Below, piece by piece: positions 51,480-59,220 of a DNA stretch of 64,000 bases. This DNA comes from an uncultured Bacteroidales bacterium (GTDB taxonomy: Bacteria > Bacteroidota > Bacteroidia > Bacteroidales > F082). The stretch's first letter is position 1. Each line of letters opens with the position of its first letter. The stretch lies in the NCBI GenBank assembly GCA_947303085.1, contig CAMYXP010000001.1, positions 1-64,000 of the forward strand, in the 5' to 3' direction. The notes under the pieces are model-generated. The model searched no databases and had not been told where the DNA came from. It saw only the letters and a program-made list of their open reading frames with translations. Position numbers and translations under genes: made by a program.

Positions 51480-53450
51480 ATGATAGAACGTTGTCAGTTT
51501 TACTCAATCCATGATATGAGCATCCCGTTCAATCTTGATCGGGCGGATGATGTGATTAAGCAATATATAAAGGGATGGCGTCCAGAAAATGTTGATGATG
51601 TTATTGAATTATATAATATCTGGATATTTGTAGAGCATAATATTTTTAGAAAAGACTGGACAGATGATACGCTGCAATTAATCAGATTTGAATTTAAATC
51701 AGAGATTGTTAAGTATTTTAAAACTTTAGATAATAATACATGGGCAGCAGTTTATAAAAATATAAAATATAGTTATCGTCATTTCTTTTGGGAAATTATT
51801 GACAGGTTTAATATTAATGGACTTATTGATATAGATTCATTACAAGATGCTTTATCCGGAAACCTATACGAACTTGCCGATTTGTTACATCAAGAGCGTT
51901 TAGTGAATAAGTACCATAAGATAATAACCATATTGTTAAAAAACAATCAATATACAGCTGAATGGTTGCTTCAAGAGTTTGTTGGGGAGGAGGATTCGGA
52001 CAGCCGTTCACATATGTTCTTTCCCAAAGATTTGTCGTTAGATGATAGAGAAGAAATCATATCCCGTTACATTGTAAGCAATGAACCAAATCTAAATTAC
52101 GTCCGTTTGGTGCTGCTAGCCAAAAAGGATAAAAACTTGAGGATTTCAGATGATGTAAGATTAAAAGCTACCCGTTTAGAGAAAAAATTAAACGATGAGG
52201 TCCTTAAAACAGGAGTTGTATTTCATTATGGATATGGCGTATGTATATCTGACGAATCAGATAAACCGATTAAATGGATGGAACGAGATGGTAGGAATCA
52301 TTACGTTTTGTATTATTCTAAACATATTATTCGTAAATTTCCTCTTGAGGAGCTCCCACATTATATACGTTATGCATTTGAATTCCTTACGCAAAATGGC
52401 CTTATATCGTTTATCTTTAAAATTTCCGAGTCTGAAGTAATGGAGCGTGTTATGGGGATGCAAGGTAAGTATTCCTATCAAATCAATAATGCTTTCCGTA
52501 TTTATGAAGGTATTACTCTTTTACAAATAGAGGCGCTACAAAAAGTGCTGTCAGAAGAGGGGAAAAGTATTGAAGTGTCTTTAAAAGCCTTTTATCAGAA
52601 TTATTTGAAAAGTAAATACGGATATCCATCTGGTGAATTGCTGCTCGCTGAAAGTTCAGCTGATTGGATAACAAAATGTCGTGCTATTGCTCCAGAAATT
52701 GATGCCATCGCCAAACGTTATGATTTGTATGCAAAAACAGGTGCTGTTGATGAGGAATTGTTGCAGATTTCAAGTGATAATGTTAGAATAACTGACGCAC
52801 AAAGTATTAATACCATAAGATATTATGCTTTAATAAATGAAGTTCCCGAAGAACTCACACGCTTGTTTTTCTGCTTCTTCAGTGATCAGAGCATGCTTAC
52901 TTATGTTGAACCATTCAAAAACAATGGATATCGGTGCTTTTATCACCTATTGATGGAGCAAGACGGAAACATTACTTATTCCAATTATCATGATTATCAA
53001 AGGCATAATATTGATTATCTTATAAAAGAAGGTTATCTGTCAAGAGATGAGAATGATATGCTGTTTGTAAATAAGAAGATAGAAATAAACTTATTGCATC
53101 TGCTATATGAATATCGATGCTGTCCTGCTGGTATTTATGGCCCAAAGACGCAGCAAATCATAAAAGAAATGGTGGATAAGGGATGGTTGCTTCCTGATAA
53201 ACATTTATTATCAGAAGAAGAAAGGAATTATTTCGATTATTATTTATATAGCAAATACACTAATGGTCGTGCATTACGAAACCACTATGTTCATGGAAGT
53301 AATGCAAGCGCTGCGAACCAACAAATTCATCGTGAAGCTTATCATAGATTATTAATATTGTTGGTTTTAGAATTGTTAAAAATAGAAGACGACTTGGTAA
53401 TACATAAGAAAAACAGCAATATTATGGATAAGATTAATGCGGCTGTATAA
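51480..53450 (+). CDS. Large unknown protein with a C-terminal HEPN-like RNxxxH motif
   Basis: 656 residues. Most is unrecognised helical sequence. Near the C-terminus, GRALRNHYVHGSNASAANQQIHREAYHRLLILLVLELLKI contains Arg600-Asn-His-Tyr-Val-His605, which matches the Rx4H (often RNxxxH) active-site motif of HEPN ribonucleases, in a helical setting. A similar HEPN end is seen in Abi-type toxins. With the preceding helical protein and the KAP NTPase it may form a sensor/RNase defence unit. The nuclease call is motif-based. Confidence 0.6.
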   Translation: MIERCQFYSIHDMSIPFNLDRADDVIKQYIKGWRPENVDDVIELYNIWIFVEHNIFRKDWTDDTLQLIRFEFKSEIVKYFKTLDNNTWAAVYKNIKYSYRHFFWEIIDRFNINGLIDIDSLQDALSGNLYELADLLHQERLVNKYHKIITILLKNNQYTAEWLLQEFVGEEDSDSRSHMFFPKDLSLDDREEIISRYIVSNEPNLNYVRLVLLAKKDKNLRISDDVRLKATRLEKKLNDEVLKTGVVFHYGYGVCISDESDKPIKWMERDGRNHYVLYYSKHIIRKFPLEELPHYIRYAFEFLTQNGLISFIFKISESEVMERVMGMQGKYSYQINNAFRIYEGITLLQIEALQKVLSEEGKSIEVSLKAFYQNYLKSKYGYPSGELLLAESSADWITKCRAIAPEIDAIAKRYDLYAKTGAVDEELLQISSDNVRITDAQSINTIRYYALINEVPEELTRLFFCFFSDQSMLTYVEPFKNNGYRCFYHLLMEQDGNITYSNYHDYQRHNIDYLIKEGYLSRDENDMLFVNKKIEINLLHLLYEYRCCPAGIYGPKTQQIIKEMVDKGWLLPDKHLLSEEERNYFDYYLYSKYTNGRALRNHYVHGSNASAANQQIHREAYHRLLILLVLELLKIEDDLVIHKKNSNIMDKINAAV

Positions 53451-53698
53451 TCGCCTAATATCTCACTCTTATATTATCCTATTATTCCTCAATTCTTCTT
53501 CGTCTGTTCTTCGTTTCTAAATCGAATAACAATCGAACAACAGACGAATAAAAATTAAATATAATAAAAGGCTAATATATTGCAAAAACAAGGAAATTAT
53601 GAAGAAAAAACCAGCAACAGGACTGTGGATGACAGGAAGATGAGGATTGACTTGAAGTCAAATGCGTTTTATATTTGTGTAATATAAAATAAAATTAG

Positions 53699-53706
53699 TA
53701 TTTTTG
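53699..53706 (+). promoter_or_regulatory. -7 element (TATTTTTG) before the aminotransferase gene
   Basis: TATTTTTG followed by cattttgc, 18 bp before the ATG at 53724. Good consensus match. The gap 53451-53698 has no supported gene. Confidence 0.65.
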
Positions 53707-53723
53707 CATTTTGCACTTGAGAT

Positions 53724-54917
53724 ATGGGAATTGATCATCGCATACATCTTTGCCTTGCCAAAATGAGCGATACCGGTGCCGAGCAACGCTACATCCAAGA
53801 AGCTTTCGCCTCCAACTGGATAGCACCTCTCGGACCAAATGTCGATGCCTTTGAAAAGGAGTTGGAGCGTTTTCTGAACACCTCCGTCATTTCGACCGGA
53901 GCCGACAGGCGTAGCGGAGAAATCTCCGACAATAAAGTCTATGTCGCCGCCGTCTCCTCCTGCACTGCGGCAATACATTTGTCATTGCTGCTTTTAGGCG
54001 TAGGCAAAGACGACGAGGTCATCTGCCAGTCATTCTCATTCTGCGCAAGCTCAAATCCCGTGACATACTGCGGTGCCACTCCAATCTTCGTTGATTCAGA
54101 GGAAGATACATGGAATATGTCGCCTGAACTTCTCGAAGAAGCCATCAAAGACCGCATCGCCCAAACGGGTCGCAAACCGAAAGCAATAATTGTGGTTGAT
54201 CTTTACGGCATGCCGGCTAAATGGGACGAAATAACCGCCATCAGCCAGAAATACGCCATTCCCGTTATTGAAGACGCCGCCAACGCCCTCGGTTCATATT
54301 ACAAAGGCAAGCCCTGCGGTACTTTCGGCAATATTGCTACACTTTCGTTCAATGGTAATAAGATTATTACCACATCGGGTGGTGGAGCTATCCTTTGCAA
54401 AGACGAGGCGACTAAGAAACGCGCCATTTTCCTTGCAACACAAGCTAAAGAGCCATATCTGCATTACGAGCACGAAACTATCGGCTATAACTACCGAATG
54501 TCGAACATCTCCGCAGGCATCGGCCGCGGTCAAATGACGGTTTTGGAAGATCACATCAAACATCATCAACACGTCCACGAACTTTATTCATCTCTTATGA
54601 ATAACCCTAGTGTCTCTATAGTCTCTATCAACCCTAATCTTGATTTCAACAGCAATTTTTGGCTCACCACAGCTCTATTTAATGATGGTGTCGACATAGA
54701 AACTCTTTGCAAGAAGCTTGATGCCGCAGGCATCGAAGCCCGTCCACTCTGGAAACCAATGCACCTTCAGCCAGTTTATAAACACGCTCCGGCTTTTACC
54801 AACGGCTTTTCAGAATATCTGTTCAAACACGGCATCTGCTTGCCAAGCGGCCCGTGGGTGACGGATGAGGATGTTAAATATATTGTAGAAAAAATAAAGT
54901 CAACAATTATCGATTGA
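53724..54917 (+). CDS. DegT/DnrJ/EryC1-family sugar aminotransferase with a repeat insert
   Basis: 397 residues. PLP-dependent fold: SDTGAEQRYIQEAFASNWIAPLGPNVDAFEKEL, VVDLYGMPAKWDEI, VIEDAANALGSYYKGKPCGTFG, and LSFNGNKIITTSGGGAI with the PLP-binding Lys. It would aminate a 4-keto (or 3-keto) nucleotide sugar such as the CapD-like product. A segment VISTGADRRSGEISDNK (about residues 55-71), between the first helix and AVSSCTAAIHL, is encoded by a foreign repeat (53887-53931). The native family runs straight from the first part into this motif. The insert is in a surface region, so activity may persist. Confidence 0.85.
   Translation: MGIDHRIHLCLAKMSDTGAEQRYIQEAFASNWIAPLGPNVDAFEKELERFLNTSVISTGADRRSGEISDNKVYVAAVSSCTAAIHLSLLLLGVGKDDEVICQSFSFCASSNPVTYCGATPIFVDSEEDTWNMSPELLEEAIKDRIAQTGRKPKAIIVVDLYGMPAKWDEITAISQKYAIPVIEDAANALGSYYKGKPCGTFGNIATLSFNGNKIITTSGGGAILCKDEATKKRAIFLATQAKEPYLHYEHETIGYNYRMSNISAGIGRGQMTVLEDHIKHHQHVHELYSSLMNNPSVSIVSINPNLDFNSNFWLTTALFNDGVDIETLCKKLDAAGIEARPLWKPMHLQPVYKHAPAFTNGFSEYLFKHGICLPSGPWVTDEDVKYIVEKIKSTIID
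53887..53931. repeat. TCATTTCGACCGGAGC...GGAGAAATCTCC repeat in the aminotransferase
   Basis: A 45-bp in-frame copy of a dispersed repeat (gtcatttcgaccggagccg, agcggagaaatctcc) that occurs in variant form at 63685-63716. It matches a repeat pattern I have seen widely in Bacteroidota intergenic DNA. Confidence 0.75.
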
Positions 54918-54949
54918 CAAGCCAAATAATACATGAAACAACCAGTGAG

Positions 54950-54987
54950 GTCTGATTCTATTTGGAGTCAGACCGTTTTTGTTTTTA
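54950..54987 (+). terminator. Rho-independent terminator after the aminotransferase gene
   Basis: Stem ggtctga / tcagacc with extended partial pairing, then a T-rich tract (gtttttgttttt). 33 bp downstream of the stop codon. Confidence 0.75.
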
Positions 54988-55023
54988 ATAATTAAAAATC
55001 TTGCGCATATTTTAAAAAAATCC

Positions 55024-55031
55024 TATATTTG
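55024..55031 (+). promoter_or_regulatory. -7 element (TATATTTG) before the 58-residue gene
   Basis: TATATTTG, 20 bp before the ATG at 55051. Confidence 0.6.
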
Positions 55032-55050
55032 TAGTTAAATATACAGCCTT

Positions 55051-55227
55051 ATGATACAAGAATATAAAGTTTTCGACGACGGTATTTGGGTGCCACGTCA
55101 CGAATTACAACGATGCTATGATGAAACAGTCGAAAGTTTGAAAGAAAATCAAAAATATTCTCATCTCAATAGTCGAGCGGTAGGTAGATTATATTTATTG
55201 GAAGAATTAATTTATCGAATTCGTTGA
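55051..55227 (+). CDS. 58-residue protein of unknown function
   Basis: A small open frame (MIQEYKVFDDGIWVPRHELQRCYDETVESLKENQ ... LYLLEELIYRIR) between a terminator and the gmd promoter, with its own consensus promoter. Charged, helical C-terminal half, no membrane segment. Codon content is like the neighbouring genes. I do not recognise it. Promoter plus isolation make it likely to be real. Confidence 0.55.
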   Translation: MIQEYKVFDDGIWVPRHELQRCYDETVESLKENQKYSHLNSRAVGRLYLLEELIYRIR

Positions 55228-55235
55228 AAATTTTG

Positions 55236-55243
55236 TATTTTTG
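55236..55243 (+). promoter_or_regulatory. -7 element (TATTTTTG) before gmd
   Basis: TATTTTTG followed by caaatt, 24 bp before the gmd ATG at 55267. Confidence 0.65.
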
Positions 55244-55266
55244 CAAATTATACTTGACAATAAGCT

Positions 55267-56391
55267 ATGGCAAAAAAAGCGTTAATAACAGGAATTACCG
55301 GCCAGGACGGCTCGTTTTTGGCTGAGTTTTTGATAGAAAAAGGCTACGAGGTGCACGGGATCCTGCGCCGCAGCTCGAGTTTTAATACAGGTCGCATCGA
55401 GCACCTATACCTCGACGAATGGGTGCGCGATATGCATCAAAAACGCCTGATAAACTTGCATTGGGGCGATATGACCGACAGCTCGAGCCTCATCAGAATC
55501 ATCAGCGAAATCAAGCCGGATGAGATTTACAATCTCGCGGCTCAGAGTCATGTGAAGGTGAGCTTCGACGTGCCGGAATTCACCGCCGACGTCGATGCCA
55601 TGGGTACTCTGCGACTGCTCGAAGCTGTAAGAATTGCTGGCCTTACAGACAAATGCCGCATCTATCAGGCGTCGACATCGGAGCTCTTCGGTATGGTGCA
55701 GGAGGTGCCACAGAAGGAAACCACTCCATTCTATCCGCGTTCGCCTTACGGAGTCGCAAAGCAATACGGCTTCTGGATTATGAAGAATTACCGCGAGAGC
55801 TACGGAATGTACTGCTGCAACGGTATTCTTTTTAATCATGAAAGTGAGCGCCGCGGTGAGAATTTTGTCACAAGAAAAATCACCCTAGCCGTCGCTAGAA
55901 TCGCTCAAGGTTTTCAGGATAAATTATATCTAGGAAATCTAAATTCTCTCCGCGACTGGGGCTATGCCAAAGATTACGTCGAGTGCATGTGGCTCATACT
56001 TCAGCAGCCGAAACCTGAGGATTTCGTCATCGCCACCGGCCAATATCACACCGTCCGCGATTTCTGCACCTTGGCATTCAAGGAAGCCGGCATCGAACTT
56101 CGCTGGGAAGGTGAGGGCGTGAACGAAAAAGGTATTTGTGTGAAGGACAACAGGCCAACGGCCAATGGCCAAGAGCCAAAGTCGCTTGTCGGTAAGACCC
56201 TCGTGGAAGTTGATCCGAAATATTTCCGTCCTGCAGAAGTCGACCAGCTCCTCGGTGATCCGACGAAGGCGAAGACCCAACTCGGCTGGAATTCGAACAA
56301 GACATCCTTCGAGGACCTCGTTCGCATCATGGTGAAACACGATATGAAGAAGGTTCGCAAAATGCACCTCCGAGATCAACTCGAAGAATAA
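55267..56391 (+). CDS. gmd: GDP-mannose 4,6-dehydratase
   Basis: 374 residues. Converts GDP-mannose to GDP-4-keto-6-deoxymannose, first step of GDP-L-fucose synthesis in the cytoplasm. SDR motifs: [18 protein letters not shown] (NADP-binding), [33 protein letters not shown], and catalytic YGVAKQYG, with [17 protein letters not shown]. After KGICVKD, a segment [11 protein letters not shown] precedes [17 protein letters not shown]; it is encoded by AGCCAAC-type heptads (56151-56181) and is absent from the family pattern, where the loop is short. It likely lies in a surface loop. Followed by fcl. Confidence 0.93.
   Translation: MAKKALITGITGQDGSFLAEFLIEKGYEVHGILRRSSSFNTGRIEHLYLDEWVRDMHQKRLINLHWGDMTDSSSLIRIISEIKPDEIYNLAAQSHVKVSFDVPEFTADVDAMGTLRLLEAVRIAGLTDKCRIYQASTSELFGMVQEVPQKETTPFYPRSPYGVAKQYGFWIMKNYRESYGMYCCNGILFNHESERRGENFVTRKITLAVARIAQGFQDKLYLGNLNSLRDWGYAKDYVECMWLILQQPKPEDFVIATGQYHTVRDFCTLAFKEAGIELRWEGEGVNEKGICVKDNRPTANGQEPKSLVGKTLVEVDPKYFRPAEVDQLLGDPTKAKTQLGWNSNKTSFEDLVRIMVKHDMKKVRKMHLRDQLEE
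56151..56181. repeat. AGCCAAY heptads inside gmd
   Basis: Words aggccaa, cggccaa, tggccaa, gagccaa. In frame. Same family as the arrays at 57518-60535. Confidence 0.85.
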
Positions 56392-56573
56392 TTTTTAAAC
56401 ATTAATTATCATCAATTATCCATATAATTTTTCATTAATTATTTTTCTTTCAGAATCAATTATCCAAGAAAACAATGGTGATAAAAGCCAAGGAAGAAAA
56501 GTTAAGGAAGAATAAAATTAATGAATAATTAATGGTCAATTAACGGCAATTAATGTTAAACAAAGAGAAAATA
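56392..56573. other. AT-rich gap with AATTATC-type words
   Basis: 180 bp between gmd and fcl with loose 7-bp words (ttaatta, tcatcaa, ttatcca, aattatc) at about 56400-56465 and attaatg words at 56518-56553. No gene. It may hold the fcl leader. Confidence 0.5.
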
Positions 56574-57515
56574 ATGGAAAAGAATAGTAAGATATATGTT
56601 GCGGGGCACCGCGGAATGGTGGGAAGTGCCATCGTGCGCGAGCTTCAGCGTCAGGGATATAATAATTTGGTATTGAGAACGCATAAAGAGCTCGATTTGA
56701 CCCGTCAGGATCAGGTTGAGAAGTTCTTTGTGGAAGAAAAACCCGAATACGTGTTCCTTGCTGCTGCAAAAGTCGGTGGAATAGTTGCAAATCAAAGTGC
56801 TTTAGCCGATTTCATGTATGACAACATGATTTTGGAGATGAACGTTATCCATGCAGCTTGGAAAAACGGCTGCAAAAAACTCGAATTTCTCGGTTCGAGT
56901 TGCATCTATCCTCGCATGGCACCTCAGCCGATGCCAGAAAGTTGCTTGATGACTTCGGAACTCGAAAAGACCAACGAGGCCTACGCTTTGGCGAAAATCA
57001 GCGGCTTGAAATATTGCGAGTTTCTGAACCGCCAGTACGGCACCGATTACATTTCGGTGATGCCGACGAACCTTTATGGTCCTAACGACAACTATCATCC
57101 AGAGCATTCGCACGTGCTTCCAGCGTTGATTCGCCGTTTCCATGAGGCGAAAGTCAATGGTTTGAAAGAAGTTACATGTTGGGGCGACGGCTCACCATTG
57201 CGTGAATTCCTCTATGTAGATGATCTAGCCAATCTATGCGTCTATTTAATGAACAATTACTCTGGTAACGAAACCGTCAATGCGGGCACTGGCAAAGAAT
57301 TGACAATCAAAGCTTTAACAGAGTTGGTTGCAAAAGTTGTTGGCTACACTGGAGTGATCAAATGGGATACTTCAAAACCCAACGGCACACCAAGAAAACT
57401 TCTTGATGTAAGCAAAGCCACCGCTCTCGGATGGAAATATAAAACAGAGTTGGAAGACGGAATAAAGTTGGCTTACGAAGACTTTTTAAACAACCCAATG
57501 CGAGCTGAACGCTGA
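56574..57515 (+). CDS. fcl: GDP-L-fucose synthase
   Basis: 313 residues from MEKNSKIYVAGHRGMVGSAIVREL; an upstream in-frame Met at 56553 adds seven residues without support. The enzyme epimerises and reduces the Gmd product to GDP-L-fucose. SDR motifs: IYVAGHRGMVGSA, VFLAAAKVGGIVANQ, FLGSSCIYPRMAPQPMPES, catalytic YALAKISGLKYCE, and TNLYGPNDNYHPEHSHVLPALIRRFHEA. Length is normal and no repeat lies inside it. Confidence 0.93.
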   Translation: MEKNSKIYVAGHRGMVGSAIVRELQRQGYNNLVLRTHKELDLTRQDQVEKFFVEEKPEYVFLAAAKVGGIVANQSALADFMYDNMILEMNVIHAAWKNGCKKLEFLGSSCIYPRMAPQPMPESCLMTSELEKTNEAYALAKISGLKYCEFLNRQYGTDYISVMPTNLYGPNDNYHPEHSHVLPALIRRFHEAKVNGLKEVTCWGDGSPLREFLYVDDLANLCVYLMNNYSGNETVNAGTGKELTIKALTELVAKVVGYTGVIKWDTSKPNGTPRKLLDVSKATALGWKYKTELEDGIKLAYEDFLNNPMRAER

Positions 57516-57517
57516 CA

Positions 57518-57553
57518 TACTTTGGCTTTTGGCCTTTAGCCATTGGCTTTTTA
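57518..57553. repeat. AGCCAAY heptads, reverse orientation, upstream of four-helix-bundle copy C
   Basis: Words tttggct, tttggcc, tttagcc, attggct, 7-bp period. This is the left arm of an inverted pair that flanks the copy C gene; the right arm is at 57924-57968. Confidence 0.88.
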
Positions 57554-57569
57554 ACATATAATTAAGAAA

Positions 57570-57920
57570 ATGAGAAATTTCAGACAATACGAGATATGGC
57601 AAAAGGCAGTTGATATAGCTGATAGTATTTATAAAATCTGTGATGGTTTTCCAAAATATGAATTATATGCACTGAGTGATCAACTAAGGAGAGCAGTTGT
57701 TTCAATATCATCAAATATTGCTGAAGGATCTTCAAGAACTTCGGTGTTGGAATTTGCTCATTTTTTAGAAATTTCAATAGGCTCAGCATTTGAAGTCGAG
57801 ACACAACTTTTAATAGCAAAAAAACGTAGTTATATAACTGATGAAGTATATAATTCAACAATAAAAGAGCTTCAATCTCTTGAGCGTCAATTAAATACTT
57901 TTATTTCCAAACTAAAATAA
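57570..57920 (+). CDS. S23-type four-helix-bundle protein (copy C)
   Basis: 116 residues, with DQLRRAVVSISSNIAEGSSR and AKKRSYITD shared with copy A. Helical throughout. It is placed precisely between inverted arrays of AGCCAAY words: the left arm ends 16 bp before the ATG and the right arm begins a few bases after the stop. It splits an otherwise continuous fucose operon. The family is linked by fold to the rRNA intervening-sequence protein and to Avd, but here there is no 23S rRNA, reverse transcriptase or template repeat nearby. Confidence 0.87.
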   Translation: MRNFRQYEIWQKAVDIADSIYKICDGFPKYELYALSDQLRRAVVSISSNIAEGSSRTSVLEFAHFLEISIGSAFEVETQLLIAKKRSYITDEVYNSTIKELQSLERQLNTFISKLK

Positions 57921-57923
57921 TCA

Positions 57924-57968
57924 AGCCAAAAATGCCAATAGCCAACAGCCAACAGCCAATAGCCAAAG
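57924..57968. repeat. AGCCAAY heptads, forward orientation, spanning the kinase start
   Basis: gccaata, gccaaca, gccaaca, gccaata, gccaaag. The ATG of the following gene lies inside the array (57932). Confidence 0.9.
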
Positions 57969-59125
57969 TTTTCGTTTCCGGGTGTTACGATCTACTGCAT
58001 AGTGGTCATGTTGAGTTTTTTCGGCAGGCGGCAGAATATGGTGATCTATATGTTGGTATCGGTTCTGATGAAACAATCCTTCATTATAAAAACCATAAGA
58101 CGCTCTACAATGAAAACGAACGTCTTTTTATGGTTAAAGCTATTCGTTATGTGAAGGATGCGTATATAAATGCTGGTAGTGGTATAATGGACTTTATTCC
58201 TACGGTGGATTTCTTGAAACCTGACATTTTAGTCGTGAACGAGGATGGTGCTTCTGAAGAGAAGCGTAGGTTTTGTGAAGAGCGAGGCATGGAATATATT
58301 GTGTTGAAACGTGACCCGCATGAGGGTTTGAAAGCCCATTCAAGCACTTCTCTCAAGGAACAATTATGTATGATTCCAACTCGATTGGATTTGGCAGGTA
58401 CGTGGATTGATCAGCCTTACGTTTCGTGCTATGCTCCTGGTTGGGCTATAACGATAAGTCTGGAACCAACGTTTGAAGTGCGTGAAAGATGCGGACTATC
58501 GACGTCCACCAGAAATATGATTAAGCGGATATGGCCTTTGAAGTTGCCAGATATGGATCCTGAAATGCTAGCGCGACTGGTTTTCTGCTTCGAGAACCAT
58601 CCCGAGCGCGAGGACGGTATCATCAGCGGTGCTCAAGACGCAATAGGCATCTGTGTGCCGGGACTGTGTCGCCATTATTACGACAACCATTTCTGGCCAG
58701 AAAAAATCGAAACTTGCAACGATGAAAGTATATTACAATGGCTTGAAAATCATCTGATTATGATTCCAATGGAGCCTCGCAAGCTGGGTTGCTCCGTGGT
58801 TGACGGTAAAGACATCACCGAGCCGAAGGTTAAAGCATTGGCAAAAGCCGCCGACGATTGCTGGAATGCCATAATGCACAAGGATTTACAAGCATTTGCG
58901 AAAGCATATGGTGACAGCTTTAACGCTCAAACTGCCATGTTCCCAGCGATGATTCAAGGCTGTGTTCAAAGCTACATCGACACATATAAAGACAAGGTTC
59001 TAGCCTACAAAATGCCTGGTGCCGGTGGTGGTGGCTACCTTGCCTGCGTGGTTGAAGATGCAACGGCTTTCGCCTCAAAATATCCTGAAGCTATCAGATT
59101 AACAGTTAGAAGAAGCGGATTTTAA
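57932..59125 (+). CDS. Bifunctional nucleotidyltransferase / GHMP-type sugar kinase
   Basis: 397 residues. The N-terminal cytidylyltransferase-like domain reads VFVSGCYDLLHSGHVEFFRQAAEYG (HxGH motif), then GSDETI, VKAIRYVKDAYI and KRDPHEGLKAHSSTSLK. The C-terminal GHMP kinase-like domain reads IPTRLDLAGTWIDQPYVS, GIISGAQDAIGICVPGLCRHYYDN, and MPGAGGGGYLACVV. In a GDP-fucose locus beside fucP it may phosphorylate and nucleotidylate a 6-deoxysugar (salvage). The substrate is inferred from context. The first eleven residues (MPIANSQQPIA) come wholly from the heptad repeat, so the native start was replaced or hidden. Confidence 0.75.
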   Translation: MPIANSQQPIAKVFVSGCYDLLHSGHVEFFRQAAEYGDLYVGIGSDETILHYKNHKTLYNENERLFMVKAIRYVKDAYINAGSGIMDFIPTVDFLKPDILVVNEDGASEEKRRFCEERGMEYIVLKRDPHEGLKAHSSTSLKEQLCMIPTRLDLAGTWIDQPYVSCYAPGWAITISLEPTFEVRERCGLSTSTRNMIKRIWPLKLPDMDPEMLARLVFCFENHPEREDGIISGAQDAIGICVPGLCRHYYDNHFWPEKIETCNDESILQWLENHLIMIPMEPRKLGCSVVDGKDITEPKVKALAKAADDCWNAIMHKDLQAFAKAYGDSFNAQTAMFPAMIQGCVQSYIDTYKDKVLAYKMPGAGGGGYLACVVEDATAFASKYPEAIRLTVRRSGF

Positions 59126-59220
59126 CTTTGGCTTTTGGCCATTGGCCATTAGCTTTTTAAAAATAAAAAAATGAAAATTATAATGCCAACAGCCAATAGC
59201 CAACAGCCAATAGCTAACAG
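59126..59220. repeat. AGCCAAY heptads, inverted pair around the fucP start
   Basis: Reverse-orientation words at 59129-59156 (tttggct, tttggcc, attggcc, attagct) and forward words at 59183-59220 (gccaaca, gccaata, gccaaca, gccaata, gctaaca). Confidence 0.9.

Noticed and set aside
2677..57920. Diversity-generating retroelement, because the four-helix-bundle proteins share the Avd fold
   Set aside because: There is no reverse transcriptase, template repeat or variable repeat in the window.
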